Positions 7,427 to 15,807 are shown, counted from the first letter of the stretch. The stretch is DNA of 23,794 bases from DASQEH01 sp035633755 (GCA_035633755.1 DASQEH010000037.1:1-23794); one strand, 5' to 3'. Notes: generated from the sequence alone by a model not told the origin. Made by a program: numbers and translations.

Positions 7427-8196
7427 TCGCCCCGGATGTGGGCGACGACCAGCTCCGGCACGAGATGCGCGTCATCGCCGGCGGACCACTCGGGGAAGTC
7501 AAAGACGGCCAGCATCAACTGCATCGGGTACGTCGGCGGGTGGGCGCAGCGGCGCACGATGTCGCCGTCGATGGTGAAGACAGCTTCTTCCGCATCCCAG
7601 TCGACGGCGTAGGTGTGAAACGCCGTCGCGTCGAGCGGGAGCCGGGGGGCGGCGAAGTCCTGGAGTAGCGCTGGGTCCCGGAATGCCTTGATGCCGACAC
7701 CAACCTCCGCCGACGGGTCGTCTTGGGGCCCCAGGGCGTTGCCGAAGACCTCGAAGACACACAGCTCACCGCACCTTTCCTGGGCAATGTCGTCCTCGAG
7801 TCCGCTGAGCCACATCGCGGCCATAGAGCGGGGCGACAGCTGCATCCGCGCCGAGATCTCGACGCGGCCGCCAGTGGGCAGCCAGCCCTCGAAGCGCTGC
7901 TGCTCCTCCCGGACAAGCTGTCCCTCGCGGAACCGCTGCTGGCCGAAGGGCGTGCCCACCGGGCCGGACCAGTTGCCAGACTGGATCCCCGAGACCCGCA
8001 GGGGTGGCTGGTGGTCGCCCGGGCACCAGACCGGATGGTCGACTGGGATGTTCAGGGTGAGCCCGGCGTCGTCGACTCGCAGGCTAGCCCGGGTCGCATC
8101 CCGGGAGGACCAGGCGGGCAGGTAGTGCGGCAGCCACCTGTCTGGATCGAGGCTTGGCCCCGAGAACAGCTCCTCGAACGTGGTGCCGGACGGCAT
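7423..8196 (-). CDS. GH16-like concanavalin-A-fold protein, atypical active site
   Basis: A 257-aa protein resembling glycoside hydrolase family 16 (laminarinase/beta-glucanase fold). Family-like stretches are FEELFSGPSLDPDRW near the N-terminus, RVEISARMQLSPRSMAAMWLSG, the catalytic beta-bulge GELCVFEVFG (143-151), and FHTYAVDWDAEEAVFTIDGDIV. The GH16 signature E-x-D-x-x-E reads E144-L-C146-V-F-E149, so the nucleophile and acid/base Glu are kept but the central Asp is Cys. There is no signal peptide, unlike most GH16 enzymes, which suggests a cytoplasmic role or altered activity. The ATG at 8196 follows a TAGCGT hexamer (8203-8208) by 6 nt, so it is probably leaderless. It sits inside the segment bounded by inverted repeats, beside genes of no related function. 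Confidence 0.75.
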   Translation of the reverse strand: MPSGTTFEELFSGPSLDPDRWLPHYLPAWSSRDATRASLRVDDAGLTLNIPVDHPVWCPGDHQPPLRVSGIQSGNWSGPVGTPFGQQRFREGQLVREEQQRFEGWLPTGGRVEISARMQLSPRSMAAMWLSGLEDDIAQERCGELCVFEVFGNALGPQDDPSAEVGVGIKAFRDPALLQDFAAPRLPLDATAFHTYAVDWDAEEAVFTIDGDIVRRCAHPPTYPMQLMLAVFDFPEWSAGDDAHLVPELVVAHIRGE

Positions 8197-8429
8197 GGCA
8201 GAACGCTAGGGCGTCCAGGCCGGCGAGTCACGCATGGTACGCGCCACCTCTGTAGGAGCGGACCGCAGGTTCCAGCCGCAGCCCTGCGCCACATCGGGCA
8301 GGCTGCCACCGTCGCGGCCACGGCGAGAGCCCCTAGTTCTCCAAAACCTTACCGATTCGTCAACGTGCGTTAATAACTCAAAGTACAAACTCCGCTACGA
8401 TGAGTGATTACAAGTGATGGGAGATCAGG

Positions 8430-8654
8430 GTGGAGTCTCAAGTTGAAGAGCAGTGCGTCCGTTGTCGCAGGGGCGCGCCGGACGTCACTTCGACCGCGTT
8501 CCTTGAGTGGGATTACGTGAGGGAGGGTGACTCCGTCATCTGTCCCGACTGCCTGACTGAGAACGAGGAAACCTACGCGGCGATAACAACGCTTCTCGGG
8601 TCTCGTTGGCCGAATACGGCCTATGAGAACCTCTACGCCGCTAAAGGCACATAG
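8430..8654 (+). CDS. Small zinc-ribbon protein
   Basis: A 74-aa protein with two Cys knuckles, CVRC (Cys9, Cys12) and CPDC (Cys38, Cys41), spaced as a zinc ribbon, followed by a short acidic helical tail. Small zinc-ribbon proteins with this spacing are common in actinobacteria but have no assigned function; nucleic acid or protein binding is a guess. The start is GTG at 8430 with GGGAG about 6 nt upstream. The preceding 80 nt are noticeably AT-richer than the surroundings and include a possible -10 (TACGAT, 8396-8401). It is the only good candidate in this gap. Confidence 0.6.
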   Translation: MESQVEEQCVRCRRGAPDVTSTAFLEWDYVREGDSVICPDCLTENEETYAAITTLLGSRWPNTAYENLYAAKGT

Positions 8655-8796
8655 GTCCGGGACCTGCACTTCTAGCTAGGCCGCGGGCAGAGGAGGTTCG
8701 TGGCGCCTTGACAGCTCAAGCAGCCAAATCTACGCATCGCTCCACGAGAGGCGACTCGTACTTCCCCCTCGGTGATCGCGGCGTTACGCTGCCGCA

Positions 8797-8979
8797 ATGT
8801 TTCGTGACGACCTTCACGACGACGACGATGATGCCTCCATCCTGAACAGGTGGCTGGTTGACTTCCAGGACCGTGACCTTCGCTCCCACGACAGCAACGA
8901 GACTTTGGCTACGGTGCCTACGCCTCTGCTTCCCGCCGCCGTGAGCCTGCCCATAGCAGGGGACGAGACACTCAACTAA
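8797..8979 (+). CDS. Hypothetical 60-aa protein, acidic N-terminus
   Basis: I do not recognise this protein. It begins MFRDDLHDDDDDAS and has no membrane segment or Cys motif. The case for a gene rests on the promoter: TACGCT at 8785-8790 leaves exactly 6 nt to the ATG at 8797, the spacing of a leaderless actinobacterial transcript. No Shine-Dalgarno is present. The stop comes 39 nt before the right copy of the 29-bp inverted repeat. Length and composition alone would not establish it as real. Confidence 0.4.
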   Translation: MFRDDLHDDDDDASILNRWLVDFQDRDLRSHDSNETLATVPTPLLPAAVSLPIAGDETLN

Positions 8980-9017
8980 GTACAGCCTTGGTGCCTGCGC
9001 GCCCCAAGGTCAAACGG

Positions 9018-9046
9018 AGTTCGCATCTGTTCACTAAGAGTCTCGT
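9018..9046 (-). repeat. 29-bp inverted repeat, right copy
   Basis: Minus-strand copy of the 7239-7267 repeat, 27 of 29 bases identical. It falls in the gap between the 60-aa reading frame and the PPOX gene. The flanks outside the two copies show no obvious target-site duplication. Confidence 0.8.
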
Positions 9047-9068
9047 CAGGCGTAGGGTGCCCGACTGG

Positions 9069-9545
9069 TCACCCGTCAAGTCGGGCGGCCACGTCAGCCG
9101 GGAATCCACCAGTGGCGATGGGACCCCACCGGGTCGGGGCGACTCGGATAAGGGATTTGTTCTGGATCTGCATCGCCCCCCGGTACTCCTCCCAGTCGGG
9201 ATGCTCGCCCGATATGCACCTGAAGTACTCGACCAGGCCGTCGGCCGCTTCCGGCATGTGAAGCACCTCTGCGTCGCCGTCGATCTGCACCCACGGGCCG
9301 TTCCAGTCGTCGGAGAGGACGAGCACCGAGACTCGCGGGTCCCGCTCGGCATTTCGAGTCTTCGCTCGGGTCGGATAGGTAGAGATGACAATGAGGCCTT
9401 GTGAGTCCACACCCCCCGACACTGGGGAGATCTGTGGGCGGCCGTCGCGACGGGTGGTGGTGAGCAGCAGCCGATGGCGTGGGCGGATGAAGTCCAGCAG
9501 TTCTGCGAGCTCGACAGCCGTGTTGGTCGCAATAGATCTAGGCAT
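9069..9545 (-). CDS. PPOX-class (pyridoxamine oxidase-like) F420/FMN-dependent protein
   Basis: A 158-aa split-barrel flavoprotein-fold protein. RRDGRPQISPVSGGVDSQGLIVISTYPTRAKTRNAERDPRVSVLVL (about 32-77) is the typical start of the PPOX-class F420-dependent group (Rv1155-like), in which the barrel binds F420 or FMN to reduce a small substrate; the substrate is unknown. WVQIDGDAEVL and the later EYFRCISGEHPDWEEYR stretch also fit. The length matches the family. The ATG at 9545 has no Shine-Dalgarno; a CATAGT hexamer (9552-9557) ends 6 nt before it, so it may be leaderless. Neighbouring genes do not suggest a pathway. Confidence 0.85.
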   Translation of the reverse strand: MPRSIATNTAVELAELLDFIRPRHRLLLTTTRRDGRPQISPVSGGVDSQGLIVISTYPTRAKTRNAERDPRVSVLVLSDDWNGPWVQIDGDAEVLHMPEAADGLVEYFRCISGEHPDWEEYRGAMQIQNKSLIRVAPTRWGPIATGGFPADVAARLDG

Positions 9546-9665
9546 GAGGCAACTATGACCCTGGCGCGCCGTGGGCTAGTTGGAGGGGGGCGCCAGCAAA
9601 TGGGTCCCACCTGTCGACGTGGCGGCGGACAATCGGCAGATGGCCGGTCGTTGGGGCAGCTCCAC

Positions 9666-10514
9666 CTAGGGTGGTGTCGCGTCCGGGGACGAATGCGGTG
9701 CTACCGCATACCAGCCGCCCGGGCGCGTGGCAGCGACCCTATGGGCCTGTGGACGGCGCGCGGCTCCGTGGACGGGCGGGAGCTCCGCTCGTATGGACCG
9801 GACCAGATCACCGCGGTAGAACACCAGAAATCGCTCATCGGGGTCGCGCGGCCCCAGCAGTTCTGCTAGGTACATCTCGACGTTCCCCCACGCGTGGTCG
9901 GCAAGCACGGCCTCCCATTGGTCGGGGGTGACGATGACCGTCACCACCGGGCTGCTGGCGTCGACATGGTCGTCCTCGTCGGCGATGCGAACATCGATCC
10001 TGCCGGGTGACACTTCGACCGACGGTCCTCCTTCAACGGTCAGGCCGTCTATCAGCATCTGCCATTGGACTTGTCGAGCTGGAAGCGCGCGGCGGGTGGT
10101 CTCGCGGCTGGTCGACGAGATGGTTCCGCGACGATGACTTTGTACGTGTGAGCTCGCGGCCATCTCGATTTCTCGTGCCACGTAGGGTGCGTAGTCCGCC
10201 GGAGATGCGTACCCGCTCAGCTCGCGCCATTCCCGCTCGAGGAGCACACGGCCTACGCCTTTATCGGGGACTGTGCCCCACATGTCATCCGGAGGTACGG
10301 CCAGGCCAAAGGTCACCTCGAGCTCGGCGCCGTGCTCACCGTCGACGACCTGCAGAGACTCCACCCAGACATCGCGCCCGAAGCCGTTGGACCGATCAAT
10401 ACCGTCGTCTGCCTGACCGTAGGGGTCGTCCGCTGCGATGCCCGTCGGGTTCGGGTTGGTCAAGATCGCGAGCAGGCGAGCTACGTAGGCCGCCACTTCC
10501 GCGGCTTCCGCCAT
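9666..10514 (-). CDS. Hypothetical protein, 282 aa
   Basis: I do not recognise a family. The start is ATG 10514, with a strong GAGGAGG about 10 nt upstream; a longer in-frame reading would give an Arg/Ser-rich non-coding-like extension. The protein has an Ala-rich helix at the N-terminus, an acidic middle, no signal peptide and no membrane segment. Features such as WVESLQVVDGEHGAELEVTFGLAVP and DQWEAVLADHAWGNVEMYLAELL suggest a globular cytosolic protein. The last 30 residues are Pro/Ala/Arg-rich. It lies 82 nt downstream of another unknown gene on the same strand. Confidence 0.65.
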   Translation of the reverse strand: MAEAAEVAAYVARLLAILTNPNPTGIAADDPYGQADDGIDRSNGFGRDVWVESLQVVDGEHGAELEVTFGLAVPPDDMWGTVPDKGVGRVLLEREWRELSGYASPADYAPYVAREIEMAASSHVQSHRRGTISSTSRETTRRALPARQVQWQMLIDGLTVEGGPSVEVSPGRIDVRIADEDDHVDASSPVVTVIVTPDQWEAVLADHAWGNVEMYLAELLGPRDPDERFLVFYRGDLVRSIRAELPPVHGAARRPQAHRVAATRPGGWYAVAPHSSPDATPP

Positions 10515-10596
10515 CGTGGTTTCGCGCCTCCTCGGTTGGTTCCGACCCGCACCAGTGTCCACCGGCCGCACACGTACGGCGCTGGACGGCCACGCA

Positions 10597-10953
10597 CTAG
10601 GTAATCCCAGCGGCGCGGTCAAGATCCTGCAGGAGGCGGTGGGCCGCCAGCTCGACCTGCTTGTGGCGCCACTCGGCGGCGCGGTAGATGCACGCGATGA
10701 GCGCCGTGCGGTGCACCCGACGGAAGTCACCGTAGACGAACGCGTGACGCGCCTTCGTCTGCTCGTTGGCACCAACCGTGAGCCCTAGATGCCAGGCGGC
10801 GTACTGCTCCCAGGAGTGACGTTCGAGGTATGCGTTGCCTGCCTCCGCGCTCGGCTGCACCGATCCCCAGTCGCTTTCGAGGACATACTGTCGGCCGGCG
10901 ATCAGCGTGCGGGCCTTCTCGACAGCGGCGTCATTGACCTCATACCGGGCCAT
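10597..10953 (-). CDS. Conserved actinobacterial hypothetical protein, 118 aa
   Basis: A short helical, hydrophilic protein beginning MARYEVNDAAVEKARTLI, with a Trp/Tyr-rich middle (HSWEQYAAWHLGL) and an FVYGDFRRVHRTALIACIYRAAEWRH stretch. From memory it belongs to a widespread actinobacterial family without known function; no catalytic motif can be assigned. The start is ATG 10953. TACGGT at 10960-10965 ends exactly 6 nt before it, indicating a leaderless transcript, although AGGAAGGA also lies further upstream. It has no signal peptide and lies between secDF and another unknown gene. Confidence 0.75.
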   Translation of the reverse strand: MARYEVNDAAVEKARTLIAGRQYVLESDWGSVQPSAEAGNAYLERHSWEQYAAWHLGLTVGANEQTKARHAFVYGDFRRVHRTALIACIYRAAEWRHKQVELAAHRLLQDLDRAAGIT

Positions 10954-11090
10954 GGTGGCACCGTAGTCCTTCCTGGGCCCGACGTCAGCCGCGCTCGTCG
11001 CTCTGGCAGGTGGCACTCGTGGCGAAATGCGACGCCAAGATGCCCTGTCGAGGGGACATGACTGAGGTCTCCTGGGCTGCCGGAGTCCGG

Positions 11091-13373
11091 TCAGAGCACC
11101 GCCCCCGAGTGGTCCGGGGCCGGGCTCGCACCTCCGTACGGGTCCACCGCAGCACGTCGCTTCGACGTGCGCGGCGTCTGGGGGCGGCGCCTGCTCTCGA
11201 GTTCGATGAGTGCCGGTGATGCGGTGAAGCTGGATGAGAAGGTACCGACCACGATGCCGATGAGCAGTGCCAGCGCAAAGTCGCCGAGACTGTCGCCACC
11301 GAGGATGGCGAGGGCAGCCAGGATGAAGATGGCCCCTATGCCGGTGTTGATCGTCCGTGGCACGGTCTGTAGCACCGCCGTGTTCACCGAGCGCCCCCAC
11401 GATTCGCCTGCAGCGGAGGCCCGCCGCTCTCGGACCCGGTCGAACACGACGACGGTGTCGTTGACGGAATACCCGATCACAGTGAGCAGGGCGGCTAGGA
11501 ACACGCCGTCGATGGGCTTGCCGAGCCAGGCGAAGACGCCGATCACGACCACGATGTCGTGGGCCATGCCCAGCACGGTCGCCGACGCGTAGGTCCACTG
11601 GAACCGGAACCCCAGGTAGAGCAGTTGGACGGCTAGCGCGACTCCGAGTGCGATCAGCGCCTTGAGGCGCAACTCCTCGCCAAGGCTGGGACCGATGAGC
11701 TCGTCCCGCTCTTGCACCAGGCCGGGTGCCACCTCGCCCAAGGACGCCTCGATGCTGCCTTCCTCCTCATTACTGAGCTCTTCGGTGCGTACTGCCACGC
11801 CTCCGTCGCCGGACTCCTGGACCACCGCGCGTGGGAAGCCGGCGTCTGCGACAGCCTCACGCGCACGGTCGACGTCGATCGGTGCGGAAGCGGAGTACTC
11901 CACGAGCCGGCCACCGGTGAACTCCACCCCGAAGTTCAAGCCTCGTACGGCGATACCCGCTACCGCCACCGCCACCAGAACCGCCGACACCAGCAGCCAG
12001 CGGCGGGGCCGGGCCAGCACCTGCGGGTCCCGTACGTTCAGCCAGCTACGTACGCGGCCGAGTGACGACACCCCGCTGAGCGCGGGTCGCGTCCGAAGTC
12101 GGCGCAGGCCCGCAGAAGACTCCAGAAACAGCCGGACGACGACCAGCGCGCTGAACATGGATGCCAGCACGCCGATGCTCAGCGTCACCCCGAACCCGCG
12201 CACGGGTCCGCTTGCCAGGAAGAACAGCAGGCCGGCGGCGAGCAGCGTGGTGATGTTGGAGTCGATGATGGCGGTGAACGCATGGCGGAACCCGTCGGTC
12301 ACCGCCCGGCCAAGACGCCCCCCGTTGGCGGCGAACTCCTCCCGTGCCCGTTCGAACACCAGCACGTTCGCATCGACCGCCATGCCGATGGCAAGCACGA
12401 ACCCGGCAAGACCGGGCAGCGTCAACGTGGCGCCGATCGTGATGAGGGCGGCGTAGGAGAGGACGGCGTATGCCAGAAGGCCAACGACTGCCAGAAGCCC
12501 GAAAAGGCGGTAGACCACCGTGAGGAACAGCAGGGTGAGGCCGATGCCGATGAGCGCCGCCTTCCAGCTGGCCTCGATCGCCTCCTCGCCCAGCGTCGGT
12601 CCGACCACTCGCTGCTCGATGATGTCCACAGGTAGCGGCAGGGCGCCGCCTCGAATGAGTGCCGAGAGCTCCTGTGCCTCAGCGGCACTGAACTGGCCGG
12701 TGATCTGGGTCGAGCCACCGGGTATTCCCACGCCGCATGCGACGCTTTCGTCGACTTGCGGCGACGAGATGACTTGGTCGTCGAGGAGGATCGCTACCCG
12801 CCGCTGCGGAGCACCCAACGGGGAGCACGCAGCCTCAGACGTGAGCTCCGTCCACGCGCGTCCGCCAGTGTCGTTGAAGTCGATGTCGACCAGCCACTGC
12901 GTACCGGACTCGTTCATGCCGGCGGTCGAGTCCGTGACGTCCCCACCAGACAGCGCCTGCTTGCCGATCCGCACGGGTCGGCCGTCCTCGTCGACCAGCG
13001 GGTCCCGTGCGTCCGCGGGGGGGATGCCGGTAACCGGGTGGAACGTCAGCTGTGCGGTACGGCCGATCGCCTCGGCCGCCTCCGTCGGGTCCTGCACGTC
13101 CGGCAGTTCGACGATGATGCGGTTCTCACCTGACCGTGTCAGCGATGGCTCGGAGACACCCAGTGCGTCGACGCGTCGGCGCAGCACCTCGAGCGCCCGA
13201 TCCGTCCCCTCAGCGTCCGCCTCGAGTTCTTCGGTGTCCTGGGTCTCGAGCACGATCTGGGTGCCGCCGCGCAGGTCAAGACCCAACGTCGGAGTTGCGG
13301 TGGCAGCCACACCGATCGCGCCCCCGATCGTGACCAGGGTGAGCAGCAGCCGGATCACTACGGCATGCGACAC
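11091..13373 (-). CDS. secDF: Fused SecD-SecF protein export membrane protein
   Basis: SecDF uses the proton gradient to pull preproteins out of the SecYEG channel on the outer face of the membrane. This 760-aa chain carries both halves. The SecD part has an N-terminal helix, GLDLRGGTQIVLE, a P1 domain from about residue 40 to 250, and the helix motif GMAVDANVLVFER with the conserved Asp. The SecF part begins near residue 450, with NFGVEFTGGRLVEY and GYSVNDTVVVFDRVRE. About 12 membrane helices are expected. The start is GTG 13373, with GAGG 6 nt upstream. The tail is basic and Pro-rich. Actinobacteria usually carry separate secD and secF near yajC/ruvB; none of those genes is here, so this may be a second, fused copy. 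Confidence 0.95.
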   Translation of the reverse strand: MSHAVVIRLLLTLVTIGGAIGVAATATPTLGLDLRGGTQIVLETQDTEELEADAEGTDRALEVLRRRVDALGVSEPSLTRSGENRIIVELPDVQDPTEAAEAIGRTAQLTFHPVTGIPPADARDPLVDEDGRPVRIGKQALSGGDVTDSTAGMNESGTQWLVDIDFNDTGGRAWTELTSEAACSPLGAPQRRVAILLDDQVISSPQVDESVACGVGIPGGSTQITGQFSAAEAQELSALIRGGALPLPVDIIEQRVVGPTLGEEAIEASWKAALIGIGLTLLFLTVVYRLFGLLAVVGLLAYAVLSYAALITIGATLTLPGLAGFVLAIGMAVDANVLVFERAREEFAANGGRLGRAVTDGFRHAFTAIIDSNITTLLAAGLLFFLASGPVRGFGVTLSIGVLASMFSALVVVRLFLESSAGLRRLRTRPALSGVSSLGRVRSWLNVRDPQVLARPRRWLLVSAVLVAVAVAGIAVRGLNFGVEFTGGRLVEYSASAPIDVDRAREAVADAGFPRAVVQESGDGGVAVRTEELSNEEEGSIEASLGEVAPGLVQERDELIGPSLGEELRLKALIALGVALAVQLLYLGFRFQWTYASATVLGMAHDIVVVIGVFAWLGKPIDGVFLAALLTVIGYSVNDTVVVFDRVRERRASAAGESWGRSVNTAVLQTVPRTINTGIGAIFILAALAILGGDSLGDFALALLIGIVVGTFSSSFTASPALIELESRRRPQTPRTSKRRAAVDPYGGASPAPDHSGAVL

Positions 13374-13823
13374 AACATGCCTCGAATCTGTACCAGCACC
13401 GATACGCGGCCGTGACCACAGTGCGGATCGTGGGTTGGGTCGCTGGACGCACCCGTTCGGCGGTCACTCGACAACGCCGGCACCGCCTTGGCACGAGGGG
13501 TCAGTCGTGGCCACTTCCGTATGGTGATTGTCATGCTTGAGCAATCTTCCCCCTATCCCCTCGGCAGCTGGACATACCGTTACTCGCGCACGACAACCCG
13601 ACTGGCCGATGGCAACTACTGAGTCCAGACCCGAGAATAACTGTTCCACCCTGAGCGCCGTGGTAAGTCCTACTGAGACAACACCATGGAGGCCCCGGAT
13701 CACCACACCCGCGGCCGCCGAAGCTGAGAGAGTCGTGGCGGGGCAGGTAACCGCAGGAGGCGGTGGCGAGCCTGTCGCGCCCGTCGATGGGAGGGCTGGC
13801 GTGCCTTCGTTAGGTTTCAGCCC
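13374..13823. other. Divergent intergenic region between secDF and the cation antiporter
   Basis: About 450 nt with promoters expected at both ends. The right end holds the antiporter -10. Frames crossing it in either direction have poor starts (TTG without Shine-Dalgarno) and low-complexity Thr/Pro/Ala or His/Arg composition. I see no RNA gene, convincing riboswitch or repeat. Confidence 0.5.
13811..13816 (+). promoter_or_regulatory. Leaderless-type -10 of the cation:proton antiporter gene
   Basis: TAGGTT is followed by 7 nt and then ATG 13824, with no Shine-Dalgarno. This is the spacing at which transcription would begin at or next to the start codon. No clear -35 is visible. Confidence 0.5.
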
Positions 13824-14945
13824 ATGAGTGCTCCCGCCGTCCGTGGCCGCCTGCAGTGGTCCGTGGGCGTGCCGGTTGTGGCGCTGCTGGTGCTGGCCGT
13901 CGCCTGGTTCCGCCATGAACACTGGGCGGCCCTCGTCATCGTGGCGATCGCGCTGGTGGGTGCGGTGGTGGCTGCCGTCCATCACGCGGAGGTGGTGGCG
14001 CACAAGGTGGGGGAGCCTTTCGGATCTTTGATATTGGCAGTCGCGGTGACCGTGATCGAGGTGGGCTTGATCGTGATGTTGATGACGAGCGGTGGGGAGG
14101 GTGCCAGCAGCTATGCCCGGGACACTGTGTTCGCGGCCGTAATGATCACCTTCAATGGCATCGTCGGTATCTCGCTCCTGGTCGGCGCGCTCAAGCACCA
14201 TCTAGTCAGCTTCAACGCTTCCGGCACCGGCTCGGCGGTCGCCACTGTCATCACCTTGGCCGGCGTCACCATGGTGCTGCCCAGCTTCACCACCTCGGCC
14301 GCGGGCCGGGAGTTCTCGCCCTCACAGCTTGCTTTCGCTGCAGTGGCCTCCTTGGCGCTGTACGCCGCCTTCGTCTTCACCCAGACCATCCGCCACCGTG
14401 ACTTTTTCCTACCCGTCTCGAGCGACGACCAGGGCCGCGTCACCGGCTTGCTCGACCTCGACGGCGACGACCACGCTGACCCGCCAGCGGCCCGAGAAGC
14501 GTGGCTCAGCCTCGGCCTGCTGCTGGCCGCGCTGGTAGCGGTGGTGGGGCTGGCCAAGCTCCTGTCGCCCACGATCGAGGACAAGGTCGAGGACCTCGGA
14601 TTTCCCTACGCCGTTGTCGGCGTCGTCATCGCTCTGCTGGTCCTCGCCCCCGAGTCCATCGCAGCGACCCGTAACGCCGCGCGAGACCGGGTGCAGATAA
14701 GCCTCAACCTGGCGTACGGCTCGGCCATGGCCTCGATTGGCCTCACCATCCCCACCATCGCTGTGGCGATGATCTGGCTCACCGGTCCGCTGGAGCTAGG
14801 TCTGGAGCCCACACAGATGATCTTGCTGGCGATCACAGTCGTGGTCACGGTTCTCACCGTGGTGCAGGGGCGGGCCTACGCGCTGCAGGGCTTGGTTCAC
14901 CTCGTGCTGCTCGCCGCTTTTCTGTTCCTCTCCGTACAACCGTGA
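13824..14945 (+). CDS. ChaA/CAX-family cation (Ca2+ or Na+):proton antiporter
   Basis: A 373-aa inner-membrane exchanger with about 11 helices. It has the two inverted CaCA alpha-repeats: GEPFGSLILAVAVTVIEVGLI (about 67-87), with the essential Glu residues, and LAPESIAATRNAARDRVQISLNLAYGSAMASIGLTIP (about 275-311). An Asp-rich cytoplasmic loop (LLDLDGDDHAD) separates the halves. The pattern matches ChaA-type antiporters that expel Ca2+, Na+ or K+ in exchange for H+; the preferred ion cannot be read from sequence. The ATG at 13824 is probably leaderless. The next gene starts 74 nt downstream from its own promoter. Confidence 0.92.
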   Translation: MSAPAVRGRLQWSVGVPVVALLVLAVAWFRHEHWAALVIVAIALVGAVVAAVHHAEVVAHKVGEPFGSLILAVAVTVIEVGLIVMLMTSGGEGASSYARDTVFAAVMITFNGIVGISLLVGALKHHLVSFNASGTGSAVATVITLAGVTMVLPSFTTSAAGREFSPSQLAFAAVASLALYAAFVFTQTIRHRDFFLPVSSDDQGRVTGLLDLDGDDHADPPAAREAWLSLGLLLAALVAVVGLAKLLSPTIEDKVEDLGFPYAVVGVVIALLVLAPESIAATRNAARDRVQISLNLAYGSAMASIGLTIPTIAVAMIWLTGPLELGLEPTQMILLAITVVVTVLTVVQGRAYALQGLVHLVLLAAFLFLSVQP

Positions 14946-15005
14946 TGCGGGCGACGTTTGCCGTCGTTAGGTCAGGACGGCAGCGGTGAAGGCTGGCGTC
15001 CTTGG

Positions 15006-15011
15006 TAAGGT
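15006..15011 (+). promoter_or_regulatory. Leaderless-type -10 of the alpha/beta hydrolase gene
   Basis: TAAGGT is followed by 8 nt and GTG 15020. This placement favours GTG 15020 over the TTG at 15002, which lies upstream of the hexamer. Confidence 0.5.
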
Positions 15012-15019
15012 CCGCCGAT

Positions 15020-15718
15020 GTGGAGTCACGAACGGTCCAGCTGGAGGGCATCGCACTGCATGTCGGTGTGACGGGGCAAGGGCCCGACGTTCTCTTCCTG
15101 AGCGGTGGGCCTGGTTGCGTGCACTACCTGGAACGCGACGACCTCTCACCACGCGGTCATCGGGCCTGGTACCCGGAACCGCGTGGCGTGGGGCGCTCCG
15201 CCGGTGGCCCACACACCATGGAACAGGGAATCGCTGATCTCGAGGGGATCCGTCAGGCCGTCGGTGTACGCAACTGGATCGTGGTTGGGCATTCTTGGGG
15301 CTGTGACCTGGCGGTTCGCTATGCGGTGGAGCATCCTGACGCGGTGACCGCGCTGGTCGGTATCGCCGGTCGCGGACCGCAACGCGATCGCACCTGGTTC
15401 GAGGCGTATGAGGCTGCACGGGCAACTGAGCCCGCTATCGACATCGAATGGGTCTCTGAGGTGCACGCCTCGCTCAGCGATTCGTTCACCGAGTGGACTC
15501 ATCGACGCGATCTGTGGCGACGGCTGGCGGACTGTCAGGTGCCGATGCGTTTCATCGCCGCCGGGGATGACATCCGTCCGGCGTGGCCGCTGGCGCAGCT
15601 CGCCGAGCTCGTTCCCCACGGCACGTTCTCGACGAGGCCCGGCGTGCCCCACAACTTCTGGGCCACTCACCCTGAGGCGTGGACCGAGACAGTCACCCTC
15701 GCATGTGCCGTGGAGTAG
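15020..15718 (+). CDS. Alpha/beta hydrolase (S33/proline iminopeptidase-like)
   Basis: A 232-aa cytosolic hydrolase. It has the oxyanion-loop motif SGGPG (near residue 30), the nucleophile elbow GHSWG with Ser92, a probable acid residue in AAGDDIRP, and the catalytic His in GVPHNF near the C-terminus. GGPG plus GHSWG is common to proline iminopeptidases and related small esterases, but the cap domain is short, so the substrate is open. I choose GTG 15020 because a leaderless-type -10 sits 8 nt before it and no Shine-Dalgarno supports the TTG at 15002. It follows the antiporter gene but is probably transcribed separately. Confidence 0.85.
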   Translation: MESRTVQLEGIALHVGVTGQGPDVLFLSGGPGCVHYLERDDLSPRGHRAWYPEPRGVGRSAGGPHTMEQGIADLEGIRQAVGVRNWIVVGHSWGCDLAVRYAVEHPDAVTALVGIAGRGPQRDRTWFEAYEAARATEPAIDIEWVSEVHASLSDSFTEWTHRRDLWRRLADCQVPMRFIAAGDDIRPAWPLAQLAELVPHGTFSTRPGVPHNFWATHPEAWTETVTLACAVE

Positions 15719-15807
15719 GTAGGTCGATCAGATCCGAAGAAGCGCGACTTGGGGTCTGCCGCACGTTTAAGCCGTGTTCGGCAACCTATGCAGCGACGTC
15801 TGCGTCA

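Noticed and set aside
7239..9046. Complete insertion sequence or integrative element
   Set aside because: No transposase, integrase or target duplication is visible; only the inverted repeats are supported.
10954..11598. Long extension of the 118-aa unknown protein into secDF
   Set aside because: Antiparallel-phase shadow of the secDF 3' end; the composition is Arg/His-rich and the leaderless -10 marks ATG 10953.
12520..13527. 335-codon plus-strand frame opposite secDF
   Set aside because: Ser/Arg/Pro-rich antisense shadow of a clear secDF gene, with no motifs.
13528..13827. 99-codon plus-strand frame before the antiporter
   Set aside because: TTG start without Shine-Dalgarno, low-complexity composition, and it overlaps the antiporter promoter and start.
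13464..14201. 245-codon minus-strand frame over the antiporter 5' end
   Set aside because: His/Arg/Gln-rich composition; it overlaps the well-supported antiporter gene.
14952..14966. CGACG/CGTCG hairpin after the antiporter stop
   Set aside because: The 5-bp stem is too short to call a terminator in this GC-rich background.
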